Assembly: GCF_000231445.1 (NCBI RefSeq)
Contig: NZ_AGFR01000009.1
Span: 124,001-188,000 of the forward strand
Origin: Commensalibacter intestini A911
Lineage (GTDB): Bacteria > Pseudomonadota > Alphaproteobacteria > Acetobacterales > Acetobacteraceae
Reading direction: 5' to 3'
Length of the DNA stretch: 64,000 nt
Under the pieces are notes generated by a model. That model did not search any database, had not been told where the DNA came from, and worked only from the letters and a program-made list of their open reading frames with translations. A program made the translations under genes and the position numbers. Of this stretch, positions 55,701 through 63,871 are shown piece after piece. Each line of letters opens with the position of its first letter. The first letter of the stretch is position 1.

Positions 55701-57857
55701 TGTTTGCTTTTGTCTTTTATTGGCAATTTTATCCGCAACAGCAATCACTTCCATTTTGGATGGGGCTGTGCCATTAAATTCTAACTTGTTAATCATCGCA
55801 TCAAAACGATCATCATGCGAACGCAGCGCATTTAAAACTTGCCATACCACACGATAGGTCTGATTATTATCAAGTGCTTTATCAGCCTCTATGCCAGCGG
55901 GAATAACCACAGGTAAGATCACATAGCCTAATTGTTTATTTGGGGCTTTACGCATCACCCGTCCAACCGATTGCACCACATCGACTTGCGAGGAACGAGG
56001 CGTTAAAAATAATACCGCATCAAGGGCTGGGACATCCACCCCCTCGGACAAGCATCGAACATTGGATAAAATACGGCATGTATTTTCTGGTGTTTCCGCT
56101 TTTAACCAATCCAATTTTTGTTCTTTTTCACTGGCATTCATGCCACCATCCACATGTTCTGCCTCACAAATCATAGTTAAAGCAGGATCAATTGGTGCAT
56201 CAGGGGTTTCTTTTAAGAGCTCTTTGGTTTCATAGGCTTGATATTGTTCAACCACGCTGCCGAACATCTCTGCAATCAGTTTAGAACTGACTTTATGGAT
56301 TTTACCTTTGTAAGTGCTTTCAATCACCTGACAAAAAGCAACAGCTCTTTGCATTGGATTGGCTAAATTATGATCTTTTTCGAATAAACCTTGTTTAGAT
56401 AAAGCCTTCCAACAACCGACAATCTTGGCCGCATCATCGACTTTTAACGAGTTGTTATTATCTGTTAGTAGGTTTTGCAATCGTCTGTTGATATGACTTT
56501 CTTCAACAGCCAAGACAATCACTTTGTAATCCACCAATAAATCCCGTGCCACCGCTTGGGAAAAGGTAATGACATATAGTTCCTGTCCATAGGTTGGTAC
56601 ATCATCCATTGAATAAACAACGATATTATCATCTTTGGCCTTTTTCTTACTATCTTCGGCATAAATACGTGGGGTTGCCGTCATGTAAAGCCGTTTGTTC
56701 CCTTTGATAAATCCATTATCATGAACTCGAACAAAAGCTGATTCTTCTTCATCCTCATAAGTTGCCCCCGTGGTGCGGTGGGCTTCGTCACAGATGATCA
56801 GATCAAAAGCAGATAAGGCATGCTCTCCCTGTTGAGCATCATGTAACACCGCAATAGAATGATAGGTCGAAAAGACAACCGTCATTGCATCTGGGCGTTG
56901 TTGCCGTGCTATGGCAATTTCTCTTTTTAAGCTTGTGGCATTTGTAGTGGCTGGAAATTGAAGATCACTGATCCCCACAATAACGCTATCATCCTCTTTG
57001 GCATGTTTTTTGCCCACATCACTGTCTGAACAAACCGCAAAGCTGTTTATCTCAATCGCACTTTCTTGCGTCCATTCGGTAAGACTCTGACTGAGTAAAG
57101 ACAGGCTGGGAACGAGGAATAAAACCATCTTGCCCTTGCCAGCCATTGCCTCAGCAATTTTTAATGAGGTAAAGGTCTTACCCGTGCCGCACGCCATTAT
57201 GAGTTTACCACGGTCAGCAGTCTTTAATCCATGTTGTACCGCATCAAGGGCAGTTTGCTGATGATCTCTTAATGTTTTTTGTGGTTTTAAAATCGTTTTT
57301 GTATGATCTTGATATTTCGACCAATCAATCACGCTTTGTTCCAAATAATGTAAATCAATTTTAGAAACGGGCGGATTTTGGTTTTCTAATGCTTCCTCAG
57401 CATTTTTAGTCCATTTATCTGTTGTGGATACAATAATACGGTGCGTAAAATATTTCTTACCCGATGCTGTAAAGAAGCTATCTATTTCATTTTTGCTGAT
57501 GGTTTCATCTGGATTATAATTTTTACATTGAATCGCATGATATTCTCCATCTAACGTCACCCCAACCAAATCAATACCAGCATCTTTTTTATTAGCAATA
57601 TTTAATGCATTTCCATATTGGTCTACCCAATTTGCATAAGAAAGAACGTCTTTATATTGGCTTTTATAAACAGGTTCCGTTTTAAAATATTGCACCATCA
57701 GATTTTCAAAACTGGTTCCTTTGTCACGTTCTGTCTTCGTTTGCTTACGGAATTGGGATAAAAGGGTTTGTAATGAAGAGGTCATGGGTGGCTCTGTTGA
57801 ATAATGTGTGCACTGTAAAGCATTAATATCGTATTCTTGATTATACGAAAAGGACAT
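52794..57857 (-). CDS. Type ISP single-chain restriction-modification enzyme (LlaGI-like)
   Basis: One 1687-residue protein combines all activities, as in LlaGI and LlaBIII. An Mrr-like nuclease lies near residues 45-170 (Asp96, then QCK at 110-112). A superfamily 2 helicase follows with Walker A MACGTGKT (221-228), DEAH (357-360), TATPR (393-397) and QSVGRVMRKAP (629-639). After a coupling region, an N6-adenine methyltransferase has DPFTGTGTF (958-966) and NPPY (1084-1087). The last 500 residues would recognise the DNA site. Such enzymes methylate one strand of an asymmetric site and cut after translocating head-to-head. The frame is intact. An internal ATG at 57785 is an alternative start. 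It is divergent from the DUF4238 gene. The target sequence is unknown. Confidence 0.9.
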   Translation of the reverse strand: MSFSYNQEYDINALQCTHYSTEPPMTSSLQTLLSQFRKQTKTERDKGTSFENLMVQYFKTEPVYKSQYKDVLSYANWVDQYGNALNIANKKDAGIDLVGVTLDGEYHAIQCKNYNPDETISKNEIDSFFTASGKKYFTHRIIVSTTDKWTKNAEEALENQNPPVSKIDLHYLEQSVIDWSKYQDHTKTILKPQKTLRDHQQTALDAVQHGLKTADRGKLIMACGTGKTFTSLKIAEAMAGKGKMVLFLVPSLSLLSQSLTEWTQESAIEINSFAVCSDSDVGKKHAKEDDSVIVGISDLQFPATTNATSLKREIAIARQQRPDAMTVVFSTYHSIAVLHDAQQGEHALSAFDLIICDEAHRTTGATYEDEEESAFVRVHDNGFIKGNKRLYMTATPRIYAEDSKKKAKDDNIVVYSMDDVPTYGQELYVITFSQAVARDLLVDYKVIVLAVEESHINRRLQNLLTDNNNSLKVDDAAKIVGCWKALSKQGLFEKDHNLANPMQRAVAFCQVIESTYKGKIHKVSSKLIAEMFGSVVEQYQAYETKELLKETPDAPIDPALTMICEAEHVDGGMNASEKEQKLDWLKAETPENTCRILSNVRCLSEGVDVPALDAVLFLTPRSSQVDVVQSVGRVMRKAPNKQLGYVILPVVIPAGIEADKALDNNQTYRVVWQVLNALRSHDDRFDAMINKLEFNGTAPSKMEVIAVADKIANKRQKQTKTQKMAGQARGGSAIGNAAPPPIQETMTFEVGEIERALYAKIVKKCGNRHHWEDWANDISKIAQTHIDRIKLVLENPENAQAITIFNEFASELRDDLNNSISNDEIIEMLAQHLITKPVFDALFEHYEFTQHNPISKAMQKVLDQFEEQRLEKERNTLNSFYESVQMRASGIHNAEGKQRIIVELYDKFFRNAFPRMTERLGIVYTPIEVVDFIIHSIEHVLKSEFNSSLAEPNVHILDPFTGTGTFITRLLHSGIIPMDKLTHKYTKEIHANEIVLLAYYIAAINIEATYHGIMTQQIDGHEHRRDEEQEVEKAYTPFAGICLTDTFEMTEDTQKDIEHDVLLRENNTRRSRQQNLDIRVIMGNPPYSAGQESANDNNANVAYPLLDGRIRETYAKYSTATNKNALYDSYIRAIRWASDRIKDCGVIGFVTNASFVDSNTSDGLRKCLTEEFSNLYIFHLRGLRGLRTSGERAKREGGQIFGMGSGAAIAISILVKNPKQSQKGKIYFYDIGDYLTRMQKLETIQEFINIEGITQQQGWKTILPDVFSDWINQRDPNFNLYISMGDKKDKQASTIFENYSRGVATSRDAWVYNASLQQLTHQIQHSIKFYNNEIDRYLAQLQSAKITKVEDFVIFDSTKFSWGVDNKQDLEKEKKYQFIEESLYQALYRPFTKSYLYFYKYLNERQYQMPRIFPTAQTDNRVISVTGLGATKDFSCIMTNIVPDVQLQANGQCFPLYLYDTTDQNDLLGNSTPQRRDGITNEALAHFQAAYPNEDFTKEDIFYYIYGLLHSEEYRARYNDNLTKQLPRIPCVKSFADFMAFSKAGRDLAELHLNYETIDCDTTVQIDGLTITPQGIKGGKDADFYVSSMKFIKKDVKTTVIYNNHYTIKNIPEEAYDYIVNGKPALEWIMERQSVTTDKKTGITNDANDWAVDTMHNPKYPLELFLRIITVSLKTNEIVRNLPKLEL

Positions 57858-57912
57858 TGAGAGTTATTTTAAAACCAATGTAAATTATTATAAACGAAAA
57901 AGAATAATTCAA

Positions 57913-59205
57913 ATGTCCGACAAAGAACAGCCTGCTGAGAATAAAAAACAACATTTTGTACCCCAAATTTATTTAAGGCAGTTTTGTGAGAGTAATAATT
58001 CTAAGAAAATAAATCAATACAATAGAAAAGAAAAGAAAGATTGCAAAGTTCCAATCTCTACTACATGCCAAAAACATTATTTTTATGGAACAAGATATGA
58101 TGAGACAGGCTTTGTTATTGATGCTCAATTTGACCAATACGAAACAACCTATTCAATATATTTAGAGGAGTTAGAGAAATATTTGAACGAAAATGATGGT
58201 CAAGCTGTATGTGGAGATTTATATAATAAAGGGTTAAAATTTGCCGCTAATTTATATGCTAGAAATAAACATATCATTAGTCGATTTACTACTTTAGCTA
58301 TTAATGACGACGATATTTTATATACAACTTTATCATATTCAGATTTAGTCAATAAATTAGAACAAGATTTAGAATTATATAGAGATTTGTTTAATATTAT
58401 TAATGAAGCAAAAAAAATGATAGCAACTTGCCTTATTACTGCTAACATTGAGCATCTTGATATATCAGATCCTGTAAAAAAAACATTTGAAATAGTGAAT
58501 ATTACTTTAAAGCAAAAATACAAAAAGTATATTGAATTCGAAAAGTTTAGATTTTATTACTCTAATGTTGAGTTGTTTGTAAAGCAACAACAAGACTATA
58601 TACAATATTTTAAAGAAATTAAAAATGAATGTACAAAATCAGAAAAAAGTGAGGACGAAAAAAAGAAATATATTTTAGATATGTATATAAAATCAAATAT
58701 TTACAACACAACGAACTATTTTTTGAATATGTTTCTTAATAATGGTTATGCGATGTCTGTGATATGTATAACAGATGATGAGGAAAGTTTTATTACATCT
58801 GATCAGCCTGTAATATTGTTACCTAGAATCTTTGTAAAAGGTAATGCTGAGGATGAAATCTGTTTATCTCCTCTGGTTATGACTTTACCCCTATCATATA
58901 ATAAATATGCTATATTTTACCCTGTTAAAATGCACGATATCATAGTTCCAAAATTAAATTCGCATAAAAATGAGTTAAATATGATACAATTATGCGTTGG
59001 TGGTGATTTAGTATTTTATCGTGATGAAAAATATTTGGATAAAATAAAAAAAAGTTTATCACAAATACATAATAACGTCCTGTCCTTGACTCCACAAGAT
59101 TATCTATCACATAAATTTTGTGAATGGTTGGACTTCCCAATGCAAAAAACTAATGAAGAAGATCAAATAATAATGAGAGAAATTATCGAGGATTTAAAAA
59201 AATAA
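57913..59205 (+). CDS. DUF4238 family protein
   Basis: A 430-residue protein with the DUF4238 N-terminal pattern (KKQHFVPQIYLRQFC, then NQYNRKEKK and TTCQKHYFYG). The middle is mostly helical and charged; a later segment reads ITDDEESFITSDQPVIL, also typical of the family. The function is unknown; relatives often occur in accessory and defence regions. The DNA is much more AT-rich than the flanking restriction and primase genes, so it may have a separate origin. It stands alone, divergent from the type ISP gene with a 55-bp gap. Confidence 0.75.
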   Translation: MSDKEQPAENKKQHFVPQIYLRQFCESNNSKKINQYNRKEKKDCKVPISTTCQKHYFYGTRYDETGFVIDAQFDQYETTYSIYLEELEKYLNENDGQAVCGDLYNKGLKFAANLYARNKHIISRFTTLAINDDDILYTTLSYSDLVNKLEQDLELYRDLFNIINEAKKMIATCLITANIEHLDISDPVKKTFEIVNITLKQKYKKYIEFEKFRFYYSNVELFVKQQQDYIQYFKEIKNECTKSEKSEDEKKKYILDMYIKSNIYNTTNYFLNMFLNNGYAMSVICITDDEESFITSDQPVILLPRIFVKGNAEDEICLSPLVMTLPLSYNKYAIFYPVKMHDIIVPKLNSHKNELNMIQLCVGGDLVFYRDEKYLDKIKKSLSQIHNNVLSLTPQDYLSHKFCEWLDFPMQKTNEEDQIIMREIIEDLKK

Positions 59206-59240
59206 TCTTATTTTTAAATTTACAATTACTATTTTAAAAA

Positions 59241-59391
59241 CGGGCGAGCGGGAAAAGCGGGATTTGTATGGTAACCTATTGATATATAATGATATTGTAT
59301 CATCCCGTTTTATCCCGCTCAGTTTTTTGGTTCGGGATTGGCGGGAGGCGTTGAGTTTCTGCCATTCTCCCGCTTTTCCCGTTAATCCCGC
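59241..59391. repeat. CGGGA/TCCCG iteron field, candidate replication origin of the element
   Basis: Nine copies of CGGGA or its complement lie in about 145 bp. CGGGA starts at 59249, 59258, 59333 and 59342; TCCCG starts at 59303, 59313, 59368, 59377 and 59386. Most are part of GCGGGA or TCCCGC. The left pair (GCGGGAAAAGCGGGA) and right trio point toward each other. Between them is an AT-rich stretch (59263-59300) that could melt. The field lies directly downstream of the primase-helicase gene. Confidence 0.65.
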
Positions 59392-59414
59392 TATAATTTA
59401 ATGGGTTTTATTTT

Positions 59415-61850
59415 TTATTCATAATTCAGGATCTCGCCTTTAACGATGTAACAGCGAATATCGCCCATTGATGGAATGGTGACTTTTTGTTTCATTCGAT
59501 CAGGTTGAGGCACATCGAGAAAGAGATGATCTCTTAATATTCTAGCCATTTGCAATGGATCAAAGCCTTTACAAACCTCTTTCTTCCAAGCCTCAGACAA
59601 GATCAAATAATCGAACACACCATTTGCATTTTTCTTTTTATATCCAACGCGGTGGGGTGTTCGATCGGTGTCGGCAAAAGTAATATCAATAAAACGATTG
59701 GCTCCATGCGTTTCAAGATAGTGTTTGATATGCAAGATCATTTGTTTTTCTTCATGTTCTTGCATATTGGGATTATGGCTGATCCAGTCTTTGAAACATT
59801 GTTCTATACTCTGGGTAATGATGACTTTATCAAATGAGAATATTTGATATTGAACCGCCAGTAATCCCGCTTGTTCAATCAAAGCACAACGCTGGGCAAT
59901 GGTTCTGATTGCACCCTCTTTACTGGTTGTATGATTTGATAAGAGCTCTTGCGTGCGTTGTTCTATAGCTTGGCTTAATTCTTGTTTGAAGTGTTCTTCA
60001 TTGTGTTGACGTGCTTTACATAAAGATTCAATAAAAGCCAATCCAACCGAACCATAGAATTTGGCTGATTGTGTTTGTAGGTAAGAGGCAAATAACCCAG
60101 CCTCTTTAAACGCATGGATATTCTCAAATAACCCCATATCTTTCCCTGCATCGGCGGGGATTTCCATAAATCTGACTTTCTGTCCCATTTTACTGGATCG
60201 TTGATCTTCACTCATCTTTTGATCTAACGTGACCTCTCCAGAGGATAAGAAGATGGATCGCCATGTTTTTACAGAACGTGCATTGCCTAATTGATTGGCT
60301 CTGCCTTTACCAATCCCATTCGCCAGCATATAGATAATATCGCCAATTTCTTTGGCTGAGGCCTCTCCAAACTCATCCAAGATCAAACATAAATCAGAGG
60401 TCTCATTGGCAATCCCTTCCAATCCATTGCCTGTATGTCGCCAACTCCTGACTTGTCCATCTCTGGCACCTTTCCCCCAGATGGATGCTGCAACAAATAA
60501 CGCTGTGCTTTTGCCTGATTGGCTTTTACCAATAAGATGCAATCCACCCCCAGCAATATGAGTCATCTCCAATAAACTCCCTGCCAAAGATGCACAGGCA
60601 AAAAAGATCAATCTTGAATTACCAATAAGATAGTTACCAATATGTTCTTGCCAGTCTGATAAGCTGCCAGATTGGGTAAAGAGTTGCCCTTGATGAATAT
60701 TCCCTGTTTGTAGGATTAAGCTATGATTTGTTTGTGATGATGAACCTATAACATTCCCATTCGGCATCATAAACAAAGCTTGGTTGTTTAAATGATGCCA
60801 GCCTGTTTTATTCGTGCTCCGTAACAGGATATTGATCTTCACTTGGCTGATAAAGTTCAATAACAACCTGCGTCCAGCAATGAGGCATGCCAATCCTTTA
60901 CCTTCTAAGGTGGCAGCAATTTCATTGCCATTCGAATGGATTAAACTTCTTGGAATAGAATAAGTATGTTCTGTGCCAGAGTTCTGGTTTGTCCAAGCAA
61001 TATATAACCCACAATTAGACCCATGCTCATCCTCTGTGGCTCCTAAGATCGTAAAAGGGTCACAGATCTTAATCGGTAAAGCATCGTCTTTATAAGGATT
61101 AGTATAATATAATCCATCTTCATAGAATTTATAACCAGAGGGCATCATGATCTTGATGGGTTTTTCGATCGTCTGAGCATTATTCAGTAAATGCGTTAAA
61201 TAATCGTGTTCTGTTTGATTATTCTCTAAACAATCCTGAGGAACAGGATCAGCCAGATCCCATCCATTGGGTAAATTTGTTGGTAAAACAATCTTACAAA
61301 GGGATTGAATGCCAATTTCATATAAAATCTCAATAAGATCGCTTGCATAGTCTTCTCCTGCTTGGTCATGATCTGGCCATATGATGATTGATTTATCTTT
61401 TAAGACTGACCACTCATTGCGATTGGCTCCGTGACTGCCTCCTTGTGAGGTCATCACGATATATTCAGGGAATAAAATCCGTGCGGTATCCGCGGTCTTT
61501 TCTCCTTCAACGATAAGGAAGGGATCAGTCGGACGTTGTGTAAGAAGATCGAGACCATATAAGGGCAATAATAAATTGGGTTCTTTAAAATACCACTTGG
61601 TTTGATCCTGTTTATTTCCATGTTTATCAATCCAGACACGATGACCATAAGTCATGGGTAAGAAGTCTTTTTTGCCGTCCTTTTTCTCTATACGTAATCT
61701 TGCCATTAATGGCTTGTTGTTTGCATCACGATAAATCCACATCTTTGACGCAAATGATGGTTTCTTGGGTTCGTGTGATGCTGGAATGATCGGTTCCCAG
61801 ATGAGCTCTTGCTCTGCACAAATTGAGGGTAAATTGACCTTATCTAACAT
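59415..61850 (-). CDS. Toprim-DUF927 primase-helicase
   Basis: Replication protein of the element, 811 residues with the ATG at 61850, which has a GGAGG site. The longer frame from 61934 would overlap the previous gene by far more and is unlikely. A Toprim-like domain (FLIVEGEKTAD with Glu115, then IIIWPDHDQAG with Asp160 and Asp162) is followed by a DUF927 helicase-type ATPase with Walker A GKSQSGKST (441-449) and Walker B LCLILDEFGE (487-496). It starts 11 bp inside the upstream gene, so translation is coupled. Such proteins prime and unwind plasmid, phage and satellite DNA. The likely origin lies just past its 3' end. Confidence 0.88.
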   Translation of the reverse strand: MLDKVNLPSICAEQELIWEPIIPASHEPKKPSFASKMWIYRDANNKPLMARLRIEKKDGKKDFLPMTYGHRVWIDKHGNKQDQTKWYFKEPNLLLPLYGLDLLTQRPTDPFLIVEGEKTADTARILFPEYIVMTSQGGSHGANRNEWSVLKDKSIIIWPDHDQAGEDYASDLIEILYEIGIQSLCKIVLPTNLPNGWDLADPVPQDCLENNQTEHDYLTHLLNNAQTIEKPIKIMMPSGYKFYEDGLYYTNPYKDDALPIKICDPFTILGATEDEHGSNCGLYIAWTNQNSGTEHTYSIPRSLIHSNGNEIAATLEGKGLACLIAGRRLLLNFISQVKINILLRSTNKTGWHHLNNQALFMMPNGNVIGSSSQTNHSLILQTGNIHQGQLFTQSGSLSDWQEHIGNYLIGNSRLIFFACASLAGSLLEMTHIAGGGLHLIGKSQSGKSTALFVAASIWGKGARDGQVRSWRHTGNGLEGIANETSDLCLILDEFGEASAKEIGDIIYMLANGIGKGRANQLGNARSVKTWRSIFLSSGEVTLDQKMSEDQRSSKMGQKVRFMEIPADAGKDMGLFENIHAFKEAGLFASYLQTQSAKFYGSVGLAFIESLCKARQHNEEHFKQELSQAIEQRTQELLSNHTTSKEGAIRTIAQRCALIEQAGLLAVQYQIFSFDKVIITQSIEQCFKDWISHNPNMQEHEEKQMILHIKHYLETHGANRFIDITFADTDRTPHRVGYKKKNANGVFDYLILSEAWKKEVCKGFDPLQMARILRDHLFLDVPQPDRMKQKVTIPSMGDIRCYIVKGEILNYE

Positions 61851-62196
61851 GATGAGCCTCCAATCCAAGAAGAGATGAGATTTTATGTGTAGCTTGGCTT
61901 TGAGTGGAATGATCCAAATAAGCCAAGAGTGCAATTAAATCCCCACCGCGATCAGAGGTTGCAAAATCTGCCCATTGTCCTGAACGCATATTGATCCGAA
62001 AAGATCCTAAATGCTGATCATGCCTTGTGGGATTTAAGGCAATATATTCATGCGCTTTGATAACACCATTGGGAAGCCATGTTTTTAATAATAGATGACT
62101 ATGAGCAAGCGCTTTCTCTTTGATCTCTTTATAGTTAATCAAAGATTTATAAGGGGTAGCTCTGAAGCTATTTGTTTTGACATAAACACTCATCAT
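61840..62196 (-). CDS. Separate primase N-terminal domain, without zinc cysteines
   Basis: A 118-residue protein whose C-terminal half (ALNPTRHDQHLGSFRIN, GQWADFAT, RGGDLIALLAYL) resembles the N-terminal part of Toprim/DUF927 primases, where it precedes the Toprim domain. It contains no cysteine, so it cannot be a CHC2-type zinc finger. It overlaps both neighbours: its start shares one base with the AlpA stop (TAATG) and its end overlaps the primase-helicase start. It probably works as a subunit with the next protein. A start one codon later (62193) is equally possible. Confidence 0.7.
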   Translation of the reverse strand: MMSVYVKTNSFRATPYKSLINYKEIKEKALAHSHLLLKTWLPNGVIKAHEYIALNPTRHDQHLGSFRINMRSGQWADFATSDRGGDLIALLAYLDHSTQSQATHKISSLLGLEAHHVR

Positions 62197-62423
62197 TACA
62201 CGCCTTTACGCTGAGTTGAGGAATGATCATGAAGTTTGGGTAAACTATGAATATAGGCTTCAATAGAGGCATAAGGGATGCGGGTATTGCGTCCCATCTT
62301 AATAGCCTCTAACTTGCCAGCCTGTAATAAGCGATACAGATTTGCCCGTGAGGTGCTTAAGTAAGCACAGGTATCTTTGATGCTCAGTAAAGACATCGGG
62401 TGGTATATGATTGGTTGTGTCAT
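62196..62423 (-). CDS. alpA: AlpA-type helix-turn-helix regulator/excisionase
   Basis: A small DNA-binding protein of the AlpA/HTH_17 group. The winged-helix pattern is clear: SLLSIKDTCAYLSTSRANLYRLLQAGKLEAIKMGRNTRIPYASIEAYI. In P4-like and PICI satellites AlpA proteins activate excision and replication genes or bend DNA at att sites. The ATG at 62423, with GGAG about ten bases upstream, gives a normal 75-residue protein; the longer frame from 62501 is unlikely. It leads a three-gene operon with the two primase genes. Confidence 0.85.
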   Translation of the reverse strand: MTQPIIYHPMSLLSIKDTCAYLSTSRANLYRLLQAGKLEAIKMGRNTRIPYASIEAYIHSLPKLHDHSSTQRKGV

Positions 62424-62736
62424 AATCGACAATCTCCAAGTTATATATGTTAAATGGAGATAACTAAAGATCATAAAAATTAGCCTTTGCCCCCAGTACA
62501 ATCTTTAAAAAAAATGTACTGGGCTTTTAAAATCTTGTACTTTTTAGGAAAATATTTTATAATAAGATATTGATATTTATTATTATTTTTAGAAAATGAT
62601 TAAAACATAATATTTTAATCATCAGCAAATTTATAAATTCTATATTTTAACGAATCGCTTCTTATAATCAGAATTTGTGACTTAAAAATTTTGAAAAAGA
62701 ATCAAATTAATCAATATAAAAGAGGAAAGAATAAAG
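62424..62736. promoter_or_regulatory. Divergent control region between alpA and the TerS-like gene
   Basis: About 310 bp of AT-rich DNA that must hold the promoters of both operons. It has three GTAC sites (62496, 62516, 62537). Two form a perfect 9-bp inverted repeat, CCCAGTACA (62492-62500) and TGTACTGGG (62515-62523). The words CCCCAGTAC and GTACAATC also occur in the GTAC cluster left of the tRNA. Confidence 0.55.
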
Positions 62737-63036
62737 ATGCGTGGAGGATATAGAGAGGGATCAGGACGTAAAAAAGGATCAACTCACAAAGTCTCTTTAT
62801 CAACTGTTCAAGGGATCATGCAAAAAGAAGCGTTTCAAAGCCCATTAGAAATCATTCTAAAGATTATGAACCAAGCCTATGAGAATAAGGATTATAAATT
62901 GGCGTTAGAAGCTGCCAAAGGGGCTGCACCTTATCTGCATGCACGATTAAATGAAGTAAATGCCAATATCCATCAAATGAAGAAAATACAAGAGATGAGT
63001 GATGATGAGTTACACTATCTTGTTAATAAAAATTAA
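62737..63036 (+). CDS. Terminase small subunit-like protein
   Basis: A 99-residue protein with the basic N-terminal GGYREGSGRKKGS motif common to phage and plasmid DNA-binding proteins. It is followed by helices with SPLEIILKIMNQAYE and ALEAAKGAAPYLHARLNEV, which resembles small terminase subunits. An AGAGGAAAG ribosome site precedes the ATG. In phage-inducible islands a TerS homologue redirects packaging of helper-phage capsids. There is no large terminase or capsid gene in the window, so this reading depends on context. Confidence 0.6.
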   Translation: MRGGYREGSGRKKGSTHKVSLSTVQGIMQKEAFQSPLEIILKIMNQAYENKDYKLALEAAKGAAPYLHARLNEVNANIHQMKKIQEMSDDELHYLVNKN

Positions 63037-63047
63037 ATGAATGACAA

Positions 63048-63806
63048 TTAATCAGGTGAATATTTAATCATTCTTTTATATTCTTTTTCTGATTTAAAAC
63101 GGTTTAATGCTTGCACAACGGCAGATTGAGTGACAGAACGTATTCCAACTCTTTTTAAAATATAATGGATCAGCTGAATAAATTTAGAATTTACTTGTTT
63201 AATACTAAATGTTAAATTTCTAGCTTCTGCAAAATGTAGTATTTCTTGAGCAATAAAAACCGTATCAACATGCCAAAAATTAGCTGCTGATTGATATTTT
63301 AATGATGGTTCATCAATAAGATAAGAATTTTGTTTTAAAGAGTTAATTAACTGTAGAATAGCTTTACAATGAGTAGATAAAAATACAACATCTTTCACTT
63401 GCTCTATATTATCATTAAAAATGTTAGCTTTTTCATCTAAAAAATTGATTGTATCGGGTAAGCTATCCCATAATTTTTGATAAAGATGGATAACTTGACG
63501 CATAGGTTCATATACAGGCATTGTATAAATAGGTTTTGTAACGCGTAAAATGTTCAACTTTTTTGTAAATAATTCTGTTTCATTTAACGTAAGTTCAAAA
63601 AAAGACTTGGTAAACCATCGATTCACTTCATCGACTGTAATGACAGGTTCTTCAAAATCCTCATGAATAATCTCCCATATATCGGTTTTTGGGTTTCCCT
63701 TTGGATTATGAATCTGTAATTCAAAATAAAAAGGCCATGCTGCGCCCTTTTGATATGAATATCTGTATATACGTCTAAGAAACTTTTGACGTGTCTTCTT
63801 TGACAT
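63048..63806 (-). CDS. Hypothetical protein in accessory region
   Basis: A 252-residue protein that I do not recognise. It starts with a basic stretch (KKTRQKFLRRIYRYSYQKG), has no membrane segment or signal peptide, and looks mostly helical. A good AAGGAAA site precedes the ATG. It is convergent to the TerS-like gene with only an 11-bp gap. The composition is AT-rich. Confidence 0.55.
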   Translation of the reverse strand: MSKKTRQKFLRRIYRYSYQKGAAWPFYFELQIHNPKGNPKTDIWEIIHEDFEEPVITVDEVNRWFTKSFFELTLNETELFTKKLNILRVTKPIYTMPVYEPMRQVIHLYQKLWDSLPDTINFLDEKANIFNDNIEQVKDVVFLSTHCKAILQLINSLKQNSYLIDEPSLKYQSAANFWHVDTVFIAQEILHFAEARNLTFSIKQVNSKFIQLIHYILKRVGIRSVTQSAVVQALNRFKSEKEYKRMIKYSPD

Positions 63807-63871
63807 CTCGGTTTCCTTTTAAAAATATACTCAATTTATTAAGCTACTATTATATTATCTTTTTATATGTT

